Shown here in pieces: positions 7,487 to 12,132 of a stretch of 12,132 nucleotides of DNA. The DNA lies in contig JAICPV010000024.1 of assembly GCA_025929655.1 (NCBI GenBank), positions 1 through 12,132 of the forward strand, given 5' to 3'. Made by a program: the position numbers and the translations under genes. This stretch comes from Pyrinomonadaceae bacterium. Lineage in GTDB: Bacteria; Acidobacteriota; Blastocatellia; Pyrinomonadales; Pyrinomonadaceae. The number at the start of each line of letters is the position of its first letter. Within the stretch, counting starts at the first letter, position 1. Below the pieces are notes generated by a model that was not told where the DNA came from, searched no databases, and saw only the letters and a list, made by a program, of their open reading frames with translations.

Positions 7487-8728
7487 TCATATCCTCAATG
7501 GCATGACGATGTATTTGTAGTCGTATGCGGTGTCGCCGGCGATGCGGATCTGTGTGGCGGCGTTTGAGTCTTTGAACTCGAACGAGATACGGGTCGGTTG
7601 TTTAGATTCGCGTGCCGGCGTGGCGGCGGTTGACCCGGTCGCTACAGCTTCCGGTTCTGACTTTTGGTCCGCTTCCGCCGACTGCTTACTGCTTACTGCG
7701 TACTGCTCAGTCACGGTGCCCGCGTTCTCTAACGCACCGACGTTCCCCAGGAATTCCTGAAGGTACTGGTGGTTGAAACCGAGCAGGACCTCTTCGCCTT
7801 TGTAGTCGGCCGGGACGACCTCGGCGCCTTCACCTTCTTCGGAAGATTGAGCGGTCACTTCCACTTCACCCTCGCGGACGGTCATGCGGATCGAGCGGTT
7901 GCGTTCGTCGGCGACCAGGGCGATGCGGCGGACGGCGTTGCGCATATCGACCAGATCGAAGACGACCTTTTTGTCGTTGTCCTTCGGCATCACCATTTCG
8001 TAGTTAGGGAAGTTGCCGGTAAGTTTTCGCGTGATAAGGAGGCGGCCGCCGGTTTCGAAATAGATGTGGTTCTGGTCCTCGCCGAAGGCGACGTTGCCGC
8101 CCGCCTCGCGCGAGATCTTTACCAGCTCTAGAAGGGCTTTCTTCGGTACCAGCGTGTCGATCTTCGCATCTTGCTTCTCGATCGTCTTTTCGATGAACGC
8201 GAGCCTGTGCCCGTCGGTCGTGACCATGCGGGCCTTGTCACCGTCGATGACGAACTTGGCGCCTGAGAGCGTGAAGCGGCTCGTCTCGTTGGTGATCGCG
8301 AACGCCGTGTTCTGAATGAAATAGTTGAACACCTCGGCGGACAATTTCAGCGGAGCGGATTTGAAGATCGGGATCTCGGGATACTGCTCGCGGTTGACGC
8401 CCGCGAGGCGGAATTTCGCGCGGCCCGCCTTAAGCTGCACCCATTCGTTATCTTCTTTTTTGAAATGGACTTCGCCTTCGTCGAGCGTGCGGACGATATA
8501 GAACAGCTTGCGGGCCTGTATGCACATCGCACCCGTCTGTTTGATCTCGGCCTCGGCATCACAGCGGATCGTCACGTCGAGGTCGGTGCCGACTATCCGG
8601 ATCGAGTTTTCGCCCAAACTCTCGATCAGGATGTTCGATAGCACCGGTATCGTACTCTTGCGTTCGACGACGCCCTGGATGTAGCCGAGTTCTTCCTTGA
8701 GAACGCTCTGTTTGATGGTGAATTCCAT
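7487..8728 (-). CDS. dnaN: DNA polymerase III beta subunit (sliding clamp)
   Basis: A 413-aa clamp monomer that dimerises around DNA and tethers the replicative polymerase. Recognisable signatures are the N-terminal MEFTIKQSVLKEELGYIQGVVERKST region, IPVLSNILIE, DLDVTIRC, the second-domain VTTDGHRLAF (169-178), LTGNFPNYEMVMP (236-248) and the C-terminal YKYIVMPLRI, which helps form the partner-binding cleft. Three clamp domains fall at about 1-122, 128-250 and 255-413. Family members are usually about 365-375 aa. The excess is one low-complexity Ser/Ala/Glu/Gln segment at about 336-379, between the helix ending FLGNVGALEN and the strand RISFEFKDSN. The ATG at 8728 has GGAG 12 nt upstream and a TATAAT 32 nt upstream. 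dnaA precedes it on the same strand across a 436-bp origin-like gap. Confidence 0.97.
   Translation of the reverse strand: MEFTIKQSVLKEELGYIQGVVERKSTIPVLSNILIESLGENSIRIVGTDLDVTIRCDAEAEIKQTGAMCIQARKLFYIVRTLDEGEVHFKKEDNEWVQLKAGRAKFRLAGVNREQYPEIPIFKSAPLKLSAEVFNYFIQNTAFAITNETSRFTLSGAKFVIDGDKARMVTTDGHRLAFIEKTIEKQDAKIDTLVPKKALLELVKISREAGGNVAFGEDQNHIYFETGGRLLITRKLTGNFPNYEMVMPKDNDKKVVFDLVDMRNAVRRIALVADERNRSIRMTVREGEVEVTAQSSEEGEGAEVVPADYKGEEVLLGFNHQYLQEFLGNVGALENAGTVTEQYAVSSKQSAEADQKSEPEAVATGSTAATPARESKQPTRISFEFKDSNAATQIRIAGDTAYDYKYIVMPLRI
7681..7708. repeat. Heptanucleotide tandem repeat inside dnaN
   Basis: Four head-to-tail 7-mers are present: ACTGCTT, ACTGCTT, ACTGCGT and ACTGCTC. They encode residues about 341-350 of DnaN on the minus strand (EQYAVSSKQS). 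The frame used avoids the TAA stops that the GCAGTAA unit holds in another frame. This lies within the extra segment of the clamp. Confidence 0.85.
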
Positions 8729-8740
8729 TTCGATTCAATA

Positions 8741-8766
8741 CTCCGGTAATTTGTCTTGATATTATA
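8741..8766 (-). promoter_or_regulatory. dnaN promoter -10 and ribosome site
   Basis: On the minus strand a perfect TATAAT (8761-8766) lies 32 nt before the dnaN ATG. GGAG (8741-8744) is 12 nt before it, a slightly long spacing. No convincing -35 stands 16-18 bp upstream; TTAACG at 15 bp is the best. dnaN can therefore be expressed separately from dnaA, though this rests on one box. Confidence 0.5.
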
Positions 8767-8807
8767 GCTGATACAGTGTTTCGTTAATAGCTATTCGCTT
8801 CATTCAT

Positions 8808-8824
8808 GCAGGCAGGCTGCCTGC
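8808..8824. repeat. Short GC-rich palindrome in the dnaA-dnaN spacer
   Basis: GCAGGCAG, a central G, then CTGCCTGC form a 17-bp odd palindrome. It is far richer in GC than its flanks and lies between the proposed dnaN promoter and the AT-rich stretch of the origin. It could be a dispersed REP-like unit or a protein site; there is no evidence either way. Confidence 0.6.
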
Positions 8825-8840
8825 GTTCCCAGCTTTCACT

Positions 8841-9130
8841 CTTACTAAATCAGATCAAAGAATGTTTATAAACAGCATTAGTAATAGAGCCTGTGGGTTT
8901 GTGAAAAACTAAGGGAAAGTCCCTATTTATCGGCCTTTTTCCGTCCACAGAAGGCTGTGCAAAATCTGTGGAAAACTTGCTCAAACTGCTGAAATCTTGA
9001 ACCGGCCCGCCTTTTCCACCTGTGTCCACAGTTCATTTCGTATTTACCTTTCGGAAATGTGTAAATCTTTATGTAAACTGCTGGCTCTAAATGATTTAGC
9101 GTATTGTAAATTCACGTTCTTTGTGGAAAT
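8841..9130. other. Candidate oriC (dnaA-dnaN intergenic part) with DnaA boxes and AT-rich element
   Basis: Using TTWTNCACA as the DnaA-box pattern, exact minus-strand matches are TTTTTCACA (8900-8908), TTTTGCACA (8956-8964) and TTTTCCACA (8967-8975). The last two have starts 11 bp apart, about one helical turn. One-mismatch matches lie at 9012-9020 (plus), 9058-9066 and 9122-9130 (minus). A further exact TTTTCCACA lies just inside the dnaA 3' end (9203-9211). Positions 8841-8880 are 75% A+T and are a plausible unwinding element. The order dnaA, boxes, AT-rich stretch, dnaN matches the downstream half of the Bacillus subtilis origin. The rest of the 8729-9164 gap shows no gene. Confidence 0.7.
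8879..8887. promoter_or_regulatory. DnaA-trio-like motif next to the origin boxes
   Basis: TAG TAA TAG on the plus strand reads 3'-GAT AAT GAT-5' moving away from the DnaA boxes, which is the known DnaA-trio pattern and polarity. It is separated from the exact box at 8900-8908 by a GC-rich 12-mer. Within that 12-mer lies a degenerate box (8892-8900, AAACCCACA on the minus strand), leaving the 4-nt spacer AGCC. The AT-rich stretch continues beyond the trio. Confidence 0.5.
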
Positions 9131-9164
9131 TTACACTCGCGCAACGTTTCCGAAAAGCCTCTAA

Positions 9165-10547
9165 CTAGTTGCAAAGACTATCAATTAACGAACTGATCGT
9201 GTTGTGGAAAACGCGATCGGCCTTGGTCAGGTTCTCGATCTTGTCAAAACTGTGCATCACGGTCGTGTGATGCTTCCCGCCGAACTCGCGCCCGATCTCC
9301 GGATAGCTGTGCCGCGTGAGCCGTTTGCACAGATACATCGCTACTTGTCTCGGCATAGCCACGGCCCGGCTGTTGTTTTTGGATTTCAGTTCTTCCACAG
9401 ACATTTGATAGTGAGCCGCAACGGTCCGGGCAATGCGTTCCATCGTCAGGCCCTCGGCACGCTCGCTCTCGATGATGCTCTTCATCGCTTCCTGGGCGAC
9501 CATCTTTGAGATCGGCACGCCGCGAAGAGAGGCGATGGCTACCAACCTAAGCAGGGAACCTTCCAACTCGCGCACGTTGCTCTTGATCTTGCTGGCGATA
9601 AAGATCGCGATCTCGTCCGTCAAATCGATGCCGTCCATGTCGGCTTTCCTTTTAAGGATCGCGACCTTGGTTTCAAGATCGGGCGGCTCGATGTCCGCGA
9701 TCAGTCCCCATTCGAAACGCGAGTGCAATCTCTCCTCGAGCGTCGGTATCTCCCGAGGCGGACAGTCGCTCGTAAGCACGATCTGTTTCTGGTCGTTATG
9801 CAGCGTGTTGAAGGTATGGAAAAATTCCGTCTGCGTGCGCTCCTTGCCGGCGAAGAACTGTATGTCGTCCATCAGGAGCACGTCGATCGAGCGGTATTTC
9901 GCACGAAACGCGTCGGTCTTGTCGAAGCGTATCGCATTGATCAGCTCGTTCATGAATTTTTCGCTCGTCACGTAAGCGACGCTGAGATGTTTATTGTGTT
10001 CTTTGATCGAATGCCCGATCGCGTGCATCAGATGCGTCTTTCCCAGACCGGTGCCGCCGTAAAGGAAAAGCGGATTGTAGCTTTTGCCCGGAGAATCGGC
10101 CGCCCCTTTCGCGGCGGCATGTGCGAATTGGTTCGACGTGCCGACGACAAACTTCTCGAATGTATATTTCGGATTTAGCGAGTTGTCGGTAAGCGCGGCA
10201 TTGTCGTCGGCAACGCTGATGTGCAGGGCGCGTTCGACCTTTGCGATGTCGTCCGCCGACGAGCTCGCGTCGTTGTTCTGTGTTGCCGGTTGCTCGATCG
10301 TCCACTCAAGACGGCAGCCTTCGAGACCGAGGCCGTCGAGGATCTCGTCGATCATCGCGGTGTAGTACCGCTCGACCCAGTCTTTTGTGATATCGGCGGC
10401 GCTGAGTTTGATAACGCGTTCTTCAGGATCGAAACCGTCGAACGTGATCCGTCCGAACCAGGTTTCAAAGACGCTCGGGTTTAAGCGCTTTTCCACATGT
10501 GTAAGAACATCGTTCCAAACGCTGACAATGGGTGCTGTGGATTCCAA
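9165..10547 (-). CDS. dnaA: Chromosomal replication initiator protein DnaA
   Basis: A 460-aa AAA+ initiator that binds DnaA boxes, oligomerises with ATP, opens the origin and helps load helicase. Domain I (about 1-85) begins with VWNDVLTHVEKRLNPSVFETWF. A short variable domain II (about 86-125) follows. Domain III starts near NPKYTFEKFVVGTSNQFAHAAA and carries Walker A GGTGLGKT (164-171), Walker B LLMDDIQ (224-230) and the box VII LEERLHSRFEWGL with the arginine finger. Domain IV has the helix-turn-helix and signature GGKHHTTVMHS (423-433). The usual Asp of the GG[RK]DHTTV signature is His426 here. Length is typical. The start is TTG (10547), supported by GGAG 8 nt upstream and by the conserved N-terminus. 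The long upstream region with DnaA boxes implies autoregulation. Confidence 0.97.
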   Translation of the reverse strand: MESTAPIVSVWNDVLTHVEKRLNPSVFETWFGRITFDGFDPEERVIKLSAADITKDWVERYYTAMIDEILDGLGLEGCRLEWTIEQPATQNNDASSSADDIAKVERALHISVADDNAALTDNSLNPKYTFEKFVVGTSNQFAHAAAKGAADSPGKSYNPLFLYGGTGLGKTHLMHAIGHSIKEHNKHLSVAYVTSEKFMNELINAIRFDKTDAFRAKYRSIDVLLMDDIQFFAGKERTQTEFFHTFNTLHNDQKQIVLTSDCPPREIPTLEERLHSRFEWGLIADIEPPDLETKVAILKRKADMDGIDLTDEIAIFIASKIKSNVRELEGSLLRLVAIASLRGVPISKMVAQEAMKSIIESERAEGLTMERIARTVAAHYQMSVEELKSKNNSRAVAMPRQVAMYLCKRLTRHSYPEIGREFGGKHHTTVMHSFDKIENLTKADRVFHNTISSLIDSLCN

Positions 10548-10555
10548 GAAAATAT

Positions 10556-10559
10556 CTCC
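10556..10559 (-). promoter_or_regulatory. Ribosome binding site fixing the dnaA TTG start
   Basis: The minus strand reads GGAG, then 8 nt, then TTG. This is the best-spaced Shine-Dalgarno site in the window and supports the rare TTG start codon of dnaA. Most other genes here lack a visible site. Confidence 0.75.
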
Positions 10560-10595
10560 AAAAAGTCCGAAATTAAGACGAAAATATCTATCGCA

Positions 10596-10608
10596 GATAA
10601 CGGTTATC
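10596..10608. promoter_or_regulatory. Operator-like palindrome in the dnaA leader
   Basis: GATAAC, a central G, then GTTATC form a perfect 13-bp odd palindrome about 50 bp before the dnaA start, in the untranslated leader. It may be a repressor site or chance; no matching site was seen elsewhere in the window. Confidence 0.35.
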
Positions 10609-10684
10609 GTTACTGCTGGTTGCTCTTACTGCGACCCGTTTAACAAAGATGCGTTTACCGCTTGCAAGGTGTTCGGCCGAGCCG

Positions 10685-10785
10685 CTTGAAAACAAATAGC
10701 CTCGAGGTTTTCCACACGGTTTTCCACAGGACTGTGGAAAGGTGCTTAAACCTTAAAGTGCAACTTTAAGCTATTTGTTTTCAAG
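10685..10785. repeat. 101-bp nested palindrome enclosing the upstream DnaA boxes
   Basis: CTTGAAAACAAATAGC (10685-10700) and its exact reverse complement (10770-10785) bracket the region. The match extends three more base pairs outward if one base is bulged. Inside are TTTCCACAG (10721-10729) and CTGTGGAAA (10732-10740), a 9-bp inverted pair with a 2-nt gap. A further hairpin is CTTAAAGT (10752-10759), GCA, ACTTTAAG (10763-10770), which shares one base with the right outer arm. It lies 138-238 bp before the dnaA start codon. Confidence 0.85.
10708..10741. promoter_or_regulatory. Three DnaA boxes upstream of dnaA
   Basis: Exact TTTTCCACA boxes lie at 10708-10716 and 10720-10728 on the plus strand, within an 11-bp direct repeat GGTTTTCCACA. 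A third, CTTTCCACA (one mismatch), is on the minus strand at 10733-10741 facing the second. Another exact box lies in the dnaA coding start (10489-10497). Together they suggest autoregulation and the upstream half of a bipartite origin. I found no convincing -35/-10 for dnaA itself in 10548-10880. Confidence 0.72.
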
Positions 10786-10881
10786 GCTTTACAGGGACGA
10801 CTATCTCTAAAGCGGGAGCAAGATTAACACACACATAACCCCTTTGCAAACAAAAATCCACAGTTTCAATGAGGCATTTTT

Positions 10882-10910
10882 TTGAGAGGTTAAGTTCTTT
10901 TTTATACAAT
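10882..10910 (+). promoter_or_regulatory. Candidate sigma70-like promoter of the NuiA-like gene
   Basis: TTGAGA (10882-10887) and TACAAT (10905-10910) are each one base off consensus with a 17-bp spacer. They would start transcription near 10917 and leave a leader of about 85 nt. The leader is AT-rich and holds T-runs (about 10977-10993) just before the start codon, and a small CCCG/CGGG stem. The rest of 10786-11001 shows no gene. Confidence 0.6.
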
Positions 10911-11001
10911 AAGTTGACCCCGAAATCGGACATTTTCGAAGGCGGTTTTCACCCGAATTACGACGGGAAATTTTCGATTTTTTTACTTTTTTTTCGCCGG
11001 G

Positions 11002-11418
11002 ATGCCGAAACACGATTCGACAAATTCAGAAAGCTTCGGAACCAGGTTGCAGCGGACGTGCGAAGGACTGAATTTCGTAAGCGAAACAGATAGCGAGGTC
11101 GTTCCGGTTTTCGGAGGCGAGCCACGATCAAATTCGATTTCAGATGTCCTTGCGGCAGTTGGAGTATCGCCATCGAAGCATGTAACGCTCGTCGATCCGG
11201 AGCAATTGTTTTCCAGGCTGACAACAAAAAAAGAATGGTTCAGTGAAGGGCAGCGCGCGAATGCTGCGAGCTTCAAAGCGCTTAAGGTGCTCCTGGATGA
11301 GGAGCTGAATGAGCTAAAAGTGTTCAAGGTGGGAAAGATTCGAGTAACGATCTACGTGCTCGGCAGCGATCGTGAAGGAAAGATCGTCGGAGTAAAAATG
11401 AAGGCAGTCGAAACCTAA
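11002..11418 (+). CDS. Nuclease A inhibitor (NuiA)-like protein
   Basis: A 138-aa soluble protein matching the NuiA family. Its Anabaena founder (135 aa) binds and blocks the non-specific nuclease NucA. Shared landmarks are the N-terminal helix and GLNFVSETDSE (GLLFMSESE in NuiA), DPEQLFSRLTTKKEWF (DIDSFFSRATTPQDWY), VFKVGKIRVTIYVLG and the C-terminal KAVET (KVVET). From my recollection of the NuiA-NucA structure, Glu24 and the C-terminal Thr135 reach the nuclease metal site. The equivalents here are Glu28 and the terminal Thr138, so the inhibitory tip looks intact. The ATG at 11002 has no good ribosome site. The gene stands alone on the plus strand, divergent from dnaA, and no NucA-like nuclease is encoded in the window. 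Its target is therefore unknown. Confidence 0.85.
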   Translation: MPKHDSTNSESFGTRLQRTCEGLNFVSETDSEVVPVFGGEPRSNSISDVLAAVGVSPSKHVTLVDPEQLFSRLTTKKEWFSEGQRANAASFKALKVLLDEELNELKVFKVGKIRVTIYVLGSDREGKIVGVKMKAVET

Positions 11419-11421
11419 AGC

Positions 11422-11907
11422 TCACTCCGCCCTTAGATCGATCTCGACGACGGCGCGAGTTTCGGATGCACGATTGTCGAAGATCAGAAAATACGTACCC
11501 GCTTCCAATACACGCGAAACATTAGCGGCCGGTACCTTTCCGGTAGAAACGGCGGTCTTGTATTCACCGCCGCGTGACCACAACTCATAATTCTTTTCAT
11601 CCAGGATGACAAAAAGGACACGCTGTTCGTTGTTTGCCGCGCGAAACGTCCCCTTGATCGTCGAGCGGTAATTGAAATGGACCCGGAACGGAAGCGTCTC
11701 GCCAGGTTCGATAACTGAGCGTTCGTTCGCGATCCGGCCTTCGAAATGCTGCTCTACGAACGTGTTGGCGGACGGGTGGTTTTGCTGGGGCTGCCGGTTG
11801 ACGCGGACAAGGTTCACGACAAACAGCACCGCAATAGCGCAGAGCGCCGCCGAAAGCCAGAATGAAGGGCCGCGCCGCAGAATTTGGATCTCTGAATTTT
11901 CGAACAT
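11422..11907 (-). CDS. Membrane-anchored protein with C-terminal beta domain, function unknown
   Basis: A 161-aa protein that I do not recognise as a named family. A short charged N-terminus (MFENSEIQILRRG) precedes a membrane helix at about 16-34. A Gln/Pro linker follows, then an all-beta region (about 58-160) with RVLFVILDEKNYELW, LEAGTYFLIFDNR and AVVEIDL. The order resembles small GOLD-like or PPC-like beta sandwiches (glycine-turn then YFLIFDN), probably displayed in the periplasm. The ATG at 11907 lacks a clear ribosome site. The 3' end faces the NuiA-like gene with only 3 bp between stops, so the transcripts must overlap. A further gene ends 42 bp upstream on the same strand and may be co-transcribed. 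Confidence 0.75.
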   Translation of the reverse strand: MFENSEIQILRRGPSFWLSAALCAIAVLFVVNLVRVNRQPQQNHPSANTFVEQHFEGRIANERSVIEPGETLPFRVHFNYRSTIKGTFRAANNEQRVLFVILDEKNYELWSRGGEYKTAVSTGKVPAANVSRVLEAGTYFLIFDNRASETRAVVEIDLRAE

Positions 11908-11949
11908 CCCGCGACCCGCACTTTATCAGGAAATGCAGCGGAATTGAAT

Positions 11950-12132
11950 CTAATTCGCCGCCGCCGTCTCGTCCACTGCAATGGTTTCGGTCACGAACTC
12001 GCCGGTGTCGGGGTCGCGCTTTACGACGAAGATCTCCCAATCGCGTTCGAATAAAGGATCCCGATGTAAGTCCTGTTCGTCCGGTTCGTATACCAAACGG
12101 CGTCGTTCGAAGTTTGTACGTTTCTGTAAAAG
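11950..12132 (-). CDS. Partial CDS, C-terminal 60 residues of an unknown protein
   Basis: The minus strand is open from the window edge to TAG at 11950-11952, giving 60 codons without a start. The peptide is highly charged: RTNFERRRLVYEPDEQ, then LFERDWEIFVVKRDPDTGEFVTET, ending TAAAN. The DWEIFVVKRDPDTGEF stretch looks like a beta-hairpin. I do not recognise a family. Codon usage, the length of the open frame and the position 42 bp before the next minus-strand gene support it being real. Confidence 0.6.
   Translation of the reverse strand, partial: LLQKRTNFERRRLVYEPDEQDLHRDPLFERDWEIFVVKRDPDTGEFVTETIAVDETAAAN

Noticed and set aside
7681..7708. Short repeats considered as a CRISPR or a frameshift in dnaN
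   Set aside because: Units are 7 bp and contiguous with no spacers, and the dnaN frame continues through to the canonical VMPLRI end.
9433..9975. Plus-strand open frame of 180 codons opposite dnaA
   Set aside because: It is antisense to conserved AAA+ coding sequence; composition is typical of a shadow frame.
10780..10862. Weak -35/-10 (TTTGCA, GTTAAT) for dnaA on the minus strand
   Set aside because: Both boxes match only four of six positions; not better than chance in AT-rich DNA.
10807..11013. Minus-strand 68-codon open frame upstream of dnaA
   Set aside because: It overlaps the promoter and start of the NuiA-like gene, is Lys/Ser rich from AT-rich DNA, and has no family resemblance. 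It is not rpmH, which often lies near dnaA.
11597..12040. Minus-strand 147-codon frame overlapping the membrane-anchored beta-domain gene
   Set aside because: Arg/Pro/His-rich shadow frame with no structure; the 11422-11907 frame has a clear membrane helix and beta pattern, and the 11950 frame explains the right end.

Overview
The window looks like chromosomal DNA from a Gram-negative bacterium with moderate GC. It is probably an acidobacterium of the Blastocatellia / Pyrinomonadaceae type. That placement is inferred from the zinc-ribbon / TolB-like / TPR membrane proteins and the style of DnaA and DnaN, not from any search. The region is centred on the replication origin: dnaA (9165-10547) and dnaN (7487-8728) lie in the usual order on the minus strand. 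DnaA-box clusters sit both upstream of dnaA and between dnaA and dnaN, which suggests a bipartite oriC.

Layout from the dnaA promoter side leftwards: (a) 10548-11001 is a non-coding dnaA leader. It holds three DnaA boxes enclosed by a perfect 16-bp inverted repeat (10685-10785), and a good sigma70-like promoter facing the other way. (b) dnaA starts at TTG with a clear GGAG ribosome site. (c) 8729-9164 is non-coding, with further DnaA boxes, a DnaA-trio-like TAG/TAA/TAG run, a 75% AT stretch, a short GC palindrome and the dnaN promoter. (d) dnaN carries an in-frame extra segment of about 44 residues encoded partly by a 7-bp tandem repeat. (e) The whole dnaN 3' spacer is a 90-bp compound palindrome (7394-7483). 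(f) A small NTF2/SnoaL-like (DUF4440-type) gene follows at 7015-7386.

(g) The left half (93-6947) is a tight four-gene operon of paralogues of about 570 aa. Each has an N-terminal Cys3-Asp zinc ribbon, a Thr-rich linker, one membrane helix, a TolB/FlgO-like domain and C-terminal TPRs. Gaps are only 3-10 bp. A promoter with nested palindromes lies before the first gene. The paralogues look mosaic, with different modules showing different nearest relatives.

To the right of dnaA, transcribed away from it, is a homologue of the cyanobacterial nuclease A inhibitor NuiA (11002-11418). It converges with a small membrane-anchored beta-domain protein (11422-11907), and a gene running off the right edge follows (11950-12132).

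The most unusual items are the four-paralogue operon beside oriC, the palindromic DnaA-box assembly upstream of dnaA, the apparent basal unwinding layout between dnaA and dnaN, and the repeat-derived insert in the sliding clamp.
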